NCBI GenBank assembly: GCA_019115385.1
Contig: DXDR01000014.1
Coordinates: 62,001-126,000, forward strand
Source: Candidatus Mediterraneibacter avicola
GTDB lineage: Bacteria > Bacillota > Clostridia > Lachnospirales > Lachnospiraceae
Length of the DNA stretch: 64,000 nt
Direction: 5' to 3'
Shown: positions 38,709 through 48,205 of the stretch, one piece after another
Numbering within the stretch: the first letter of the stretch is position 1
Layout: every line of letters begins with the position of its first letter
The notes under the pieces: model-generated
What the model saw: the letters and a program-made list of their open reading frames with translations, nothing else
Told to the model about the DNA's origin: nothing
Databases searched by the model: none
Position numbers and translations under genes: made by a program

Positions 38709-40091
38709 ATGAAAGCAGTTCAGTCTGATATGACAACTGGAAATCCGATGAATATCATCTTTAACTTTACTCTGCCGATCTTCATCGGAAATGTGTTTCA
38801 GCAGTTTTATAATATGGCAGATGCGGTGATCGTAGGGAAGTTTGTGGGAAATAAAGCCCTTGCAGCCGTGGGCAGTACCGGCACGATCATGTTTCTGATC
38901 TACGGGTTTGTGGTCGGCATGACAGCAGGATTTACGGTGCTGACCGCCCAGAAATTCGGAGCCGGGGATATGCCGGCCATGCGCAGGACAGTGGCGGGAG
39001 CGTCGTTTCTGTCTTTACTCGTGGGCCTTGTACTTACAGCAGCTTTTATGGCGTTTATGAAGCCCTGGCTTACTCTGATGCACACACCGGAAGATATTTT
39101 TGCGGATGCTTACGCGTATATTATGATCATCAGCGCCGGGATCCTGGCCCAGATGCTCTATAACCTTCTGGCCAGCATTCTGCGCGCTCTGGGCAACAGC
39201 AGGGTACCGCTGTATTTTCTGATTCTGTCGGCGCTGCTCAATATTGTGCTGGATCTTGTATTTATTATTGTGTTTCATATGGGGGCAGCAGGGGCTGCAG
39301 CGGCAACTGTGATCTCCCAGGGAGTGTCCGGGGCTCTGTGTCTGGTCTATATCGTGAAAAAAGTGCCCCTTCTGCATATGACCAGAGAAGACTGGAAGCT
39401 GTCCGGGGCTCTTCTGGGCACCCAGATCCGAATTGGCATTCCCATGGCCCTGCAGTATTCCATTACTGCTGTGGGAACGATGATGGTACAGGCCTCCCTG
39501 AATATTCTTGGTTCCACACTGGTAGCTGCTTATACGGCGGCAGGGAAGATCGAGCAGATCGTCACTCAGGCATATGTAGCCATGGGCACGACGATGGCTA
39601 CATATGGAGCCCAGAACATGGGAGCGGGCAACATATCACGGATCCGTCAGGGATTTAAGGCGTCCACCGTTATCGGAGTTGTCTATGCAGTTGTCTCTGC
39701 TGCGCTGGTGATGACAGTGGGAAAATACATGACGTATCTGTTTGTGTCGGAAGATGTGGCGTTGATTATGGATTCGGTAAATACATATCTTGTCTGCGCG
39801 GGAATCTTTTTCATCCCTCTGGCCATTGTGAACATTTACCGGAACGGCATTCAGGGCCTGGGTTACGGGCTGCTTCCCATGATGGCCGGCGTGGCTGAAC
39901 TGGCAGGGAGAGGTGTGGTCGCGGTGATAGCGGCCAGGCAGAAAAGTTATCTGGGAGTGTGTCTTGCAAGTCCCGCAGCCTGGGTGCTGGCCGCCCTTCT
40001 TCTGATCGGAATGTACTACTATGTGGTGAAGATCGACCTGAAAAAAATATTCCCGGACAGGTATGCCGGGAACCAGATACAGAGCGATTAA
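38709..40091 (+). CDS. MATE family efflux transporter
   Basis: 12-TM protein; FTLPIFIGNVFQQFYNMADAVIVGKFVG, LASILRALGNSRVPL. Confidence 0.93.
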   Translation: MKAVQSDMTTGNPMNIIFNFTLPIFIGNVFQQFYNMADAVIVGKFVGNKALAAVGSTGTIMFLIYGFVVGMTAGFTVLTAQKFGAGDMPAMRRTVAGASFLSLLVGLVLTAAFMAFMKPWLTLMHTPEDIFADAYAYIMIISAGILAQMLYNLLASILRALGNSRVPLYFLILSALLNIVLDLVFIIVFHMGAAGAAAATVISQGVSGALCLVYIVKKVPLLHMTREDWKLSGALLGTQIRIGIPMALQYSITAVGTMMVQASLNILGSTLVAAYTAAGKIEQIVTQAYVAMGTTMATYGAQNMGAGNISRIRQGFKASTVIGVVYAVVSAALVMTVGKYMTYLFVSEDVALIMDSVNTYLVCAGIFFIPLAIVNIYRNGIQGLGYGLLPMMAGVAELAGRGVVAVIAARQKSYLGVCLASPAAWVLAALLLIGMYYYVVKIDLKKIFPDRYAGNQIQSD

Positions 40092-40249
40092 ACGTTCTGT
40101 GTAATATTCATTTAGGCGAAGTCCAATGGCCGTGCACACAAGCTGTATGAACAGCCATTGTCTTCTGTTTTCATGTTTACAGGATAACAGGAAAATGTGA
40201 ATCCGGTGTGTCAATATATGGAAGAAATCTTAAAAATTATAAAAAGAAA

Positions 40250-40561
40250 CTAAACTTTTTTTGCGATGGTATGCATGGTGTCCTGAGCGGCCTGCAGCCA
40301 TCGCTTTTTTTCAGTTTCAAACCGTTCATTAAGCCAGGCCATCGCCTGATCCATCCCTTCTTCAGAGAGAGGGAAGGTGGCGCTTTCTTTCTGGTCCTCC
40401 GGTGTCTGTTCAAAACACCAGGGTTCGGGATAGACATAGGCCGTAAATGTAGTGCTGTTTTTACCGTCGTCGCCCGCCAGCAAATAGCGCATTCCGTGAT
40501 GGCTTCCCGAAAATGGTTCTTTTTTCAGCCCGCCGAAGGGCACAAGTCTTTTATCGATCAT
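40250..40561 (-). CDS. Hypothetical protein
   Basis: 103-aa ORF with protein-like composition (VPFGGLKKEPFSGSHHGMRYLLAGDDGKN...AYVYPEPWCFEQTPED). Confidence 0.55.
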   Translation of the reverse strand: MIDKRLVPFGGLKKEPFSGSHHGMRYLLAGDDGKNSTTFTAYVYPEPWCFEQTPEDQKESATFPLSEEGMDQAMAWLNERFETEKKRWLQAAQDTMHTIAKKV

Positions 40562-40708
40562 AATCTGCTGAAAATTCCTTTCGTGAGTTATGGAAGAGGA
40601 GGAGCGCAGCGCATCCCCGGTACGTTTTGCGCGTATGCAGCCGCAGCCCGGAATCCGTGCATACAGCCGCTTCCGGGCTGGGCATATCTGTTTCCTTTGA
40701 ATATTATA

Positions 40709-41770
40709 TCACTGTGCTGCGATTGCCGCAAATTTTGTTGTGACCAGATCTTCATAGGGCGCTCTCTTTTCCAGTTCGCCCGCGCTTTCCAGAATATCCT
40801 GGAGAAGGTCGAAGCTGCTCTCCTCAAATATCAGATTGCTCTTCCATGTGTCCTGGTCATAATAGCGGGTTACTATGGTAGTAATAGTCTCCAGATTGGT
40901 CTCCGGGAACTGAGGCTCAATGACGGCGGCAATTTCTTCCGGCGTGTGGGACTGCACATAGTCCATACCTTTTTGAAGAGCATTTGTAAAGCCCTGTATG
41001 ATATCCGGGTTCTCGTCGATATAACTCTTTTTTGCGCTGAAGGCGGTATAAGGAACATAGCCGCTGTCTTCGCCAAGGGAGGCCACTACATAGCCTTTCC
41101 CTTCGGACTCAAGGGTGGTCGCGCCCGGCTCAAACTCGACGGTGAAATCTCCCTGGCCTTCTGCAAACGCCGCGGCAGTGGAACCAAAATCAATGTTCTG
41201 GTTGATTTCCAGATCGGTCTCCGGGTCAATGCCGTTTTCTTTCAGGATATACTCAAATACCATTTCGGGCATACCGCCTTTGCGCCCGCCAAGCACCAGG
41301 CGCCCTTTCAGATCCTCCCAGGAGAAATCCTCCATTTCTTCCCGGGCTACCAGGAAGTTGCCCGCCCTTTGGGTCAGCTGGGCAAAGTTGACAACATAGT
41401 CGTTTGCGCCTTCGTTGTAGGTGTAAATAGAGGCTTCAGAACCCATAAATCCGATATCGGCTTCGCCGGAAATAACAGCAGTCATCGTTTTATCTGCCCC
41501 AAATCCGCAGACCAGATCCAGCTCGATGCCTTCTTCCTCAAAATATCCTTCTTCAATAGCCACATACATTGGGGCGTAGAAGATAGAGTGGGCGACTTCG
41601 TTTAAAGTCACTTTTGTAAGTTCTTTTTCTTCTTCCTGGACAGCAGGATCGCCGTTGTTCTTCTTACTGTCTTTGTCATCTGCTCCGTCTGAGCAGGCAG
41701 TGAGAAGTCCTGCGGTCAGGGCAGCACAGAGAAGCGAGGCAAGTATACGCTTTTTCATATAATCCTCCAT
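40709..41770 (-). CDS. ABC transporter substrate-binding protein (NMT1/SsuA-like), orphan
   Basis: Lipoprotein signal LLTACSDG; VTLNEVAHSIFYAPMYVAIEEGYFEEEGIELDLVCGFGADKTMTAVISGEADIGFMG. Confidence 0.9.
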   Translation of the reverse strand: MEDYMKKRILASLLCAALTAGLLTACSDGADDKDSKKNNGDPAVQEEEKELTKVTLNEVAHSIFYAPMYVAIEEGYFEEEGIELDLVCGFGADKTMTAVISGEADIGFMGSEASIYTYNEGANDYVVNFAQLTQRAGNFLVAREEMEDFSWEDLKGRLVLGGRKGGMPEMVFEYILKENGIDPETDLEINQNIDFGSTAAAFAEGQGDFTVEFEPGATTLESEGKGYVVASLGEDSGYVPYTAFSAKKSYIDENPDIIQGFTNALQKGMDYVQSHTPEEIAAVIEPQFPETNLETITTIVTRYYDQDTWKSNLIFEESSFDLLQDILESAGELEKRAPYEDLVTTKFAAIAAQ

Positions 41771-41827
41771 GAATCTGTTCTTATTCCCTTATACTATATG
41801 AAAATCAGGAAAAATGTGTTCAGATAA

Positions 41828-41915
41828 AAAGAACTGCTGAAAATCCATCTCCTGTTTCCGGCGGACGGATTGTCCGCTTCTGAAAACAGCAGAGGAGGAA
41901 TTTCAGCAGTTCTTT
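41828..41915. other. Long imperfect hairpin in intergenic region
   Basis: Outer 15-bp perfect arms AAAGAACTGCTGAAA (41828-41842) / TTTCAGCAGTTCTTT (41901-41915); inner GCGGAC/GTCCGC. Confidence 0.75.
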
Positions 41916-41968
41916 GAAAAATCCTGTAATGGATCGGAGGACTTTAATTATATCTCTGACCGGTTGGT

Positions 41969-43213
41969 TCAGTCTGCATAATCGTCGTCAAAAGGATCAT
42001 CGTAATCATCTTCTTCATCCGCCGCGCCTCTGGACACGATTGCCAGGATCAGAGAAACGATAGCCATGACTCCGCCGGCAGCGGCGCAGATCAGAAGTAT
42101 TGTGTCCCCGTCCCGCATGAAAAATGCCGCGACGGCGCTGCCCAGATAGAACAGCATGGGAAGCAGGAAAGCGAACACAGTGTTTTTCCCGATCAGGATA
42201 AAATACAGCATGGCGGATACAAGGAAGCAGAGCGCCAATATAATATATGTAGTGCCAGAAGAACCGCTTCCGGCAGAAATGCCCTGAAGGCCGGCCGCAA
42301 ATCCTTTGTATATGAAGAATGCAAAACCGATCAGGGAAAGAACTCCCATCACAATGCGCGCTGGACGGAATCTGGGATATTCTTCGTACTCATCGTAATC
42401 ATCCATTTCTGGTTCCGGTTCCGGCATGCGGCGCGAGGCCTTTGCATCATCACGGCGTCTTTTTGCAGCAGCTCTCTCTCTGTCTTCAGAGTTCTCCTGC
42501 GCTGATTTTTTGCGGACAGGCTTGTGCCTGGGGTCTGTAGAAAGCATATCCTCATATCCCTTGCGGACAGCCTGTTCCCGTTTTTCCCGGACTTTTTCAG
42601 ACGGGATATTTGCGTAACGCTTTTCGTCGCTGCTTCCAGATGAATCCGTTCCGGCAGGACGCTTTCTGACGGGACGCTTGTCGGACGCGGGGGCAGATTT
42701 TGCCGTGCGCCCGGGATTTTTCCCTGATGGGATTGCTTTCGTCTCGTCCGTATCAGGTTTTCTGGTTCGACTTTCCGCGGAAGAGGCGGGTTTTTTCCTT
42801 GGCTGCGGGGAGGAAGCATCTCTGCGGGGAGCCGGCTTCCTGACAGGGCGTTCCTTTGGAGCAGACGCTTCCTGATCTGCGTTCTCTTTAGCAGGGGCGG
42901 CTTTCTTTACAGAGGCGCTGTTTTCTGCCGCAGTTTTTTTCGGTACTGCATTTTTTTGTGCAGGTTCTTTTTTTACAGCATTTTCCTTATCCGGCTCAGC
43001 TTTTTTAACCGGTTTCTCTTTGGCCGGCGCCGCCTTTTTTACAGGTTCTTCTTTGTGCCCAGCGGCTTTCTTTGCGCGCTGTTTATCAAGGTTCCACTGT
43101 TTTTTACAGTCACGGCAGACTGCATATTCATTAAAGACCGGTTCGCCGTTTTCATCAGTGCCAACCTGTCTGTTTTTTAATTCTACATCTTTACCACATA
43201 TAGGACACTTCAT
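41969..43213 (-). CDS. Zinc-ribbon protein with Lys/Ala/Pro-rich low-complexity middle and C-terminal TM domain
   Basis: N-terminal CPICGK...CRDCKKQW; repeated KKAAPAKE-type segments; four TM-like helices; acidic C-terminus. Confidence 0.8.
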   Translation of the reverse strand: MKCPICGKDVELKNRQVGTDENGEPVFNEYAVCRDCKKQWNLDKQRAKKAAGHKEEPVKKAAPAKEKPVKKAEPDKENAVKKEPAQKNAVPKKTAAENSASVKKAAPAKENADQEASAPKERPVRKPAPRRDASSPQPRKKPASSAESRTRKPDTDETKAIPSGKNPGRTAKSAPASDKRPVRKRPAGTDSSGSSDEKRYANIPSEKVREKREQAVRKGYEDMLSTDPRHKPVRKKSAQENSEDRERAAAKRRRDDAKASRRMPEPEPEMDDYDEYEEYPRFRPARIVMGVLSLIGFAFFIYKGFAAGLQGISAGSGSSGTTYIILALCFLVSAMLYFILIGKNTVFAFLLPMLFYLGSAVAAFFMRDGDTILLICAAAGGVMAIVSLILAIVSRGAADEEDDYDDPFDDDYAD

Positions 43214-43377
43214 GTATATACTCCTCTCTTTTGTACTCCGCTCATTTTAATTGACAAAATCTGCAATCAACACCACTATTATAACATTTAGAAAAGGCTC
43301 CGACAATGGAAAAATGCAGGAAAATGTGTTATACTTTGCGATATGGTCTGAATCTTGAAAAGGAGGAAAGGAAAATT

Positions 43378-44112
43378 ATGAGGATTCTTGTAGACACCCA
43401 TTCTCATACAATAGCCAGCGGTCATGCCTACAGCACTTTGTCTGAAATGGCCAGGGCGGCGGGCGGCAGAGGGCTGCAGGCGCTGGCGATCACTGAACAT
43501 GCCCCGGAAATGGAAAATTCCTGCGGCAGGTTTTATTTTATGAATTATGATGTGGTTCCCAGGGAGATGAACGGAGTGAGGCTGCTGATGGGAGCGGAGC
43601 TCAATATCCTGGATGCACAGGGGACAGTCGATCTGCCGGAGAATGTGTGCCGGGATCTTGATATTGCCGTGGCAAGCATCCATCCGCCCTGCTACCGCAG
43701 CGAGCCGACTAAGGAGAACAATACCAGGGCGTATGTGGAGGCTATGAAAAAGCCTTATATTAATATCATTGGACATCCAGATGACAGTCGGGTTCCGGTG
43801 GACTATGAGATACTGGTAAAAACTGCAAAAGAGACGGGAACACTGCTGGAACTTAATAATTCGTCCCTCCGGCCCCAGAGCAGCAGAGTGGGAGCCAGGG
43901 AAAACATGCTCGTTATGCTGGATCTGTGCCGGCAGTATGAGGTCCCGATAACAACAGGAAGCGACGCCCATATTGATGTGGATGCAGGAAATTTCACCCG
44001 GGCGGAAGAACTGCTGGAATACTGCGGCTTCCCGGAAGAGTTGGTGGTGACGACGGATTTTGAGAAGATCAGACCGTTCATAAATTTTGGAAAAATACCT
44101 GGAAACAGATAA
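43378..44112 (+). CDS. PHP domain phosphatase/hydrolase (YcdX-like)
   Basis: VDTHSHTIASGHAYSTLSEMARAA, ITEHAPEM, GHPDDSRVPVDYE, GSDAHIDVDAG. Confidence 0.9.
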   Translation: MRILVDTHSHTIASGHAYSTLSEMARAAGGRGLQALAITEHAPEMENSCGRFYFMNYDVVPREMNGVRLLMGAELNILDAQGTVDLPENVCRDLDIAVASIHPPCYRSEPTKENNTRAYVEAMKKPYINIIGHPDDSRVPVDYEILVKTAKETGTLLELNNSSLRPQSSRVGARENMLVMLDLCRQYEVPITTGSDAHIDVDAGNFTRAEELLEYCGFPEELVVTTDFEKIRPFINFGKIPGNR

Positions 44113-44157
44113 ATCTGATAAAAAGGTGGACTTTAAGAATTTAGTGTGCTAAAATGT

Positions 44158-44190
44158 AACGGTAGCTTCTGGAAAGATTAAGCTGCCGTT
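44158..44190 (+). terminator. Terminator after PHP gene
   Basis: AACGGTAGCTT ... AAGCTGCCGTT followed by TTTATTAT. Confidence 0.7.
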
Positions 44191-44226
44191 TTTATTATAT
44201 TTATCTGGATCTGAAAAGGAGATTGG

Positions 44227-44520
44227 ATGATTATGAGCAAAAAAATCAGGACAGAGGCGGTAGACTATCTGTTTAGCGCCATTCTCAGTCTGGAAAATAA
44301 AGAAGAGTGTTATACATTTTTTGAGGATATCTGTACCATCAATGAGCTTCTTTCGCTGTCGCAGCGGTTTGAAGTCGCAAAAATGCTCCGGGAACAGAAA
44401 ACATATCTTGAGATCGCAGAGAAAACCGGTGCTTCCACTGCGACGATCAGCCGTGTAAACCGTTCGCTGAATTATGGAAATGATGGATATGACATGGTGT
44501 TTGAAAGAATTAACAGATAA
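44227..44520 (+). CDS. YerC/YecD family TrpR-related regulator
   Basis: FEDICTINELLSLSQRFEVAKMLREQKTYLEIAEKTGASTATISRVNRSLNYG. Confidence 0.92.
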   Translation: MIMSKKIRTEAVDYLFSAILSLENKEECYTFFEDICTINELLSLSQRFEVAKMLREQKTYLEIAEKTGASTATISRVNRSLNYGNDGYDMVFERINR

Positions 44521-44527
44521 ATGAAGC

Positions 44528-44558
44528 GCGGCGCTGTTCCAAAAGGGATCAGCGCCGC
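44528..44558. terminator. Bidirectional terminator-like hairpin
   Basis: GCGGCGCTG ... CAGCGCCGC followed by TGTTTTATT, between convergent genes. Confidence 0.75.
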
Positions 44559-44562
44559 TGTT

Positions 44563-45171
44563 TTATTCTTCCTCTGTATTTTGGGCGGCCAGCCCGTCAA
44601 TGATTTTTTCGATCATTGTTTTTTTAAGATAGACATCAAAACTCAGATTACAGATAAACGCGAAAAGCTGCAGTTCATCTTGATTTTTCCTGTCGGAAAT
44701 ATCGGAAAATGCTTCCAGCGATTTGTCGTAAGCTGCCCGGACCGTCTCCTGGAGCTGTTTGATCCGGCTCTTTTCCATTTCACAGATTTCTTGATAGAGG
44801 CCGGAGAGCTCTACGTCTTCTTCCCCGGAAAAATATTTTTCTCTGAGAGGTTTTAAAACGGTTTCAATATCCTTGATGGACAGGATATTTTTAAAATAAT
44901 AAATAAAAATCAACAGGAGCACATGCTCTTTGGAATATTTTTTCTTTACAGGAGGCGGCAGAAGATTATTTTTTGTGTAATTGTTGATCATAGTTTTTGT
45001 CAGAATCTTATCTTCGTCGTATCTCTTTGTAGATGCAAGCTGTGTGTCCATGAACGTGGTGACCTGATCCATATACAGGTCTATATTCGGGATTTCTTCC
45101 GGACGGATATAGTCAATGCGGGAGAGACTCTCCAGAATACTGTTCAGTATATCGTTTGTATCAACTGTCAT
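44563..45171 (-). CDS. DUF1836 domain-containing protein
   Basis: SRIDYIRPEEIPNIDLYMDQVTTFMDTQL...LTKTMINNYTKNNLLPPPVKKKYSKEHVLLLIFIYYFKNILSIKDI. Confidence 0.88.
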   Translation of the reverse strand: MTVDTNDILNSILESLSRIDYIRPEEIPNIDLYMDQVTTFMDTQLASTKRYDEDKILTKTMINNYTKNNLLPPPVKKKYSKEHVLLLIFIYYFKNILSIKDIETVLKPLREKYFSGEEDVELSGLYQEICEMEKSRIKQLQETVRAAYDKSLEAFSDISDRKNQDELQLFAFICNLSFDVYLKKTMIEKIIDGLAAQNTEEE

Positions 45172-45252
45172 ATTATCACCTCAGTACAGCTATTATATAG
45201 TAATTGAAACCAGATGGCAAGAAGAACTGAAGAAAAAGGCGGCAAAATCAGG

Positions 45253-45281
45253 TTGACAATCGGGAATGTGCGTTCGATAAT
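45253..45281 (+). promoter_or_regulatory. pcrA promoter with LexA-like box in the spacer
   Basis: TTGACA (45253-45258), 17-nt spacer, GATAAT (45276-45281); GAATGTGCGTTC (45264-45275) resembles GAAC-N4-GTTC with one mismatch. Confidence 0.55.
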
Positions 45282-45363
45282 AGTAATACTCAGATCAGTA
45301 TTCCGGGACGGACAGGTATATACCGGTAATTGATATTTTTTGATTGAAGCAAAGGAGAAATTT

Positions 45364-47643
45364 ATGAATATACACGAACAACTGAATGCCCCTCAGAGAG
45401 AAGCGGTGCTGTACACAGATGGTCCGCTGCTGATCCTGGCCGGCGCAGGGTCGGGGAAGACAAGAGTACTTACACACCGTATTGCGTATCTCATTGAAGA
45501 AAAAGGAGTCAATCCCTGGAATATTCTCGCCATTACTTTTACCAATAAAGCGGCCGGAGAGATGCGCCAGAGAGTGGATGACCTTGTAGGGTTCGGATCG
45601 GAGAGTATCTGGGTGAGTACGTTTCACTCGGCATGTGTGAGGATCCTTCGGAGATATATTGACAGACTGGGATATGACAGTCGGTTTACGATTTATGACA
45701 CAGATGACCAGAAGACGCTGATGAAAGAAGTATGCAGGAAGGCCGACATTGATACGAAAAAATTTAAAGAGCGTATGCTTCTGTCTGTTATTTCTTCGGC
45801 AAAAAATGAAATGATCCTGCCGGAAGAGTTTGAACTGAATGCCGGGGGTGACTTCGCACAGCTTAAGATCGCGAGGGCATACCGTGAGTATGAGGCTCAG
45901 CTTAAGGCAAACAATGCATTGGATTTTGACGATCTGCTGCTGAAGACAGTGCAGCTTCTTGAGACGCAGCCAGATGTGAGGGATAATTATCAGGAACGGT
46001 TCCGCTATATCATGGTGGACGAATATCAGGATACAAACACCGTGCAGTTCCGGCTTGTAAGCCTGCTGGCCGGAAAATACAGGAATCTCTGTGTGGTAGG
46101 TGATGACGATCAGTCCATCTATAAGTTCCGCGGCGCAAATATTCGGAATATCCTGGATTTTGAAAAAGAGTTCCCTGACGCCCGGGTGATCAAGCTGGAG
46201 CAGAATTATCGGTCAACGGCAAATATTCTGAACGCTGCAAATCACGTTATACGAAACAACAGGGGGCGTAAAGAGAAAACGCTCTGGACAGACAAGGGAG
46301 CAGGGGAAAAGATACAGCTGCGGCAGTTTGACACCGCTTATGATGAGGCGGAGTTTATCGCGGAGGATATTGCCTCGGAAGTACGCGGCGGCGCGTCTTA
46401 TAAGGACAGCGCAGTGCTTTACCGGACCAACGCCCAGTCCCGTATGCTGGAAGAAAAATTTGTGGCAATGAGCATTCCCTATAAAATCGTGGGAGGAATA
46501 AATTTCTATGCCCGCAGGGAGATCAAAGATGTTCTGGCCTATTTAAAGACCATTGACAATGGCAGGGACGACCTGGCGGTGCGACGGATCATCAATGTGC
46601 CGAAACGAGGGATCGGACTGACAACGATAAACCGTATTCAGGAGTCGGCTGCCGCCAGGGAAATCAGCTTTTATGATGCGCTCCTGGCTCCGGAACTGAT
46701 CCCCGGTGTGGGGAGAAGCGCATCAAAGCTGGATTCATTTGCGGCTCTCATTGAGTATTTTAAAGAGCAGGCTCGGAAGGAAAGCCTGACAGATCTGATC
46801 AATGAGGTGATTGAAAAGACCGGCTATATAGAGAATCTGGACGCAGACGATCCCCTGGAGGCCCAGGCCAGGATTGAGAATATTGACGAACTATTGAACA
46901 AGGCGGCAGCATATGAAGAGGAATGTGCCGACCGGGATGAAAAAGCAGATCTGAGCAGTTTCCTGGAGGAAGTGGCGCTGGTGGCAGACATTGACAGCCT
47001 GGATGAGAACCAGGATTATGTGGTGCTCATGACTCTGCACAGTGCAAAAGGTCTGGAGTTTCCCCATGTGTACCTTGCAGGAATGGAGGACGGCCTTTTT
47101 CCAAGTTACATGACGATCACTGCGGATGACAGAGAAGAACTGGAAGAAGAGCGCAGACTCTGCTATGTGGGGATCACCCGTGCTGAAGAAAAGCTGACCC
47201 TGACATGTGCGCGCCGTCGGATGATCCGGGGAGAAACTCAGTACAATAGGATATCCCGTTTTGTAGGTGAGATTCCCGTAGAAATCCTGGACACGGGAAG
47301 CCGCAGGGCGGAAGAAGGAGAAAGCTTCCCCACGCAGGATACATATCGCAGTGCAAGGGCTGCATTTCAGGCCAGACCATTCGCAGCCGATTATTCACAG
47401 GGGCGGTCCGGCAGTTCAGAAAGACAGCCTTTTTCCTCCCTGCAGAAGGGAAGCCAGCTTGCGGCCGGAACAGGCGGCGGTCTCTCCTATGGCCCGGGCG
47501 ACAGGGTCCGTCATGTAAAATTCGGTGAGGGGACTGTGCTGGATATAAAAGAAGGAGGCAGAGACTACGAAGTGACCGTCAATTTTGACGGCGCAGGTAT
47601 AAGAAAGATGTTTGCCATGTTTGCGAAGCTGATTAAAATATAA
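45364..47643 (+). CDS. pcrA: ATP-dependent DNA helicase PcrA/UvrD
   Basis: LNAPQREAVLYTDGPLLILAGAGSGKTRVLTHRIAYLI, VDEYQDTN, GDDDQSIYKFRGA, TLHSAKGLEFPHV. Confidence 0.95.
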   Translation: MNIHEQLNAPQREAVLYTDGPLLILAGAGSGKTRVLTHRIAYLIEEKGVNPWNILAITFTNKAAGEMRQRVDDLVGFGSESIWVSTFHSACVRILRRYIDRLGYDSRFTIYDTDDQKTLMKEVCRKADIDTKKFKERMLLSVISSAKNEMILPEEFELNAGGDFAQLKIARAYREYEAQLKANNALDFDDLLLKTVQLLETQPDVRDNYQERFRYIMVDEYQDTNTVQFRLVSLLAGKYRNLCVVGDDDQSIYKFRGANIRNILDFEKEFPDARVIKLEQNYRSTANILNAANHVIRNNRGRKEKTLWTDKGAGEKIQLRQFDTAYDEAEFIAEDIASEVRGGASYKDSAVLYRTNAQSRMLEEKFVAMSIPYKIVGGINFYARREIKDVLAYLKTIDNGRDDLAVRRIINVPKRGIGLTTINRIQESAAAREISFYDALLAPELIPGVGRSASKLDSFAALIEYFKEQARKESLTDLINEVIEKTGYIENLDADDPLEAQARIENIDELLNKAAAYEEECADRDEKADLSSFLEEVALVADIDSLDENQDYVVLMTLHSAKGLEFPHVYLAGMEDGLFPSYMTITADDREELEEERRLCYVGITRAEEKLTLTCARRRMIRGETQYNRISRFVGEIPVEILDTGSRRAEEGESFPTQDTYRSARAAFQARPFAADYSQGRSGSSERQPFSSLQKGSQLAAGTGGGLSYGPGDRVRHVKFGEGTVLDIKEGGRDYEVTVNFDGAGIRKMFAMFAKLIKI

Positions 47644-47795
47644 ACCGTATTGACCGGCGGAATGACCGAAGCAGACAGGGAGACCAGATCAGAAAATCAA
47701 TCAATTTGTAATAAATTAGTAGTAAATTGAAAATGTTAGTGTTATAATAACAGAAAGTAAACCGCTGTCGGCAGGACAGGGAAAGGACGTGAATT

Positions 47796-48035
47796 ATGAG
47801 CAAGGTAGAAGAGTTTATTGCTGAATCGAAATTAAGTGACTTACTGAAAAGGAATGGCGAAGAAAAACAAAAAAACACAGTAATCTGGGTGCTGGCCATC
47901 ATAGGAGCAATAGCGGCAGTAGCTGGAATCGCATATGCAGTGTACCGCTTCTTCACACCGGACTATCTGGAAGATTTCGAAGACGACTTTGACGATGACT
48001 TCGATGATTATTTCAGTGAGGAAGATCAGGTATAA
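47796..48035 (+). CDS. Small single-TM protein with acidic C-terminus, unknown function
   Basis: 79 aa, RBS GGAAAGGACG, TM segment, DDDFDDYFSEEDQV tail. Confidence 0.7.
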   Translation: MSKVEEFIAESKLSDLLKRNGEEKQKNTVIWVLAIIGAIAAVAGIAYAVYRFFTPDYLEDFEDDFDDDFDDYFSEEDQV

Positions 48036-48106
48036 AAATTAGCGGAAAAATATAAGAACAGAATAAAGGCGGGATGCAGAAGAGCACCCTGCCTCTTTTA
48101 TTGCTT

Positions 48107-48198
48107 CAAAAGGGGCCAGACCCCTTTGAAGAAAATTGTCTGAAAACTTGAGCAAAAGGGGTCAGGCCCCTTTTGAAAGAATTATCTGAAAACTTGGA
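48107..48198. repeat. Two tandem 46-bp repeats, each containing a palindrome
   Basis: CAAAAGGGGCCAGACCCCTTTGAAGAAAATTGTCTGAAAACTTGAG then CAAAAGGGGTCAGGCCCCTTTTGAAAGAATTATCTGAAAACTTGGA. Confidence 0.85.
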
Positions 48199-48205
48199 GA
48201 GAAGA

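Noticed and set aside
40208-41605. 465-aa plus-strand ORF
   Set aside because: Antisense to the NMT1-like lipoprotein SBP, which has a convincing signal peptide and fold motifs.
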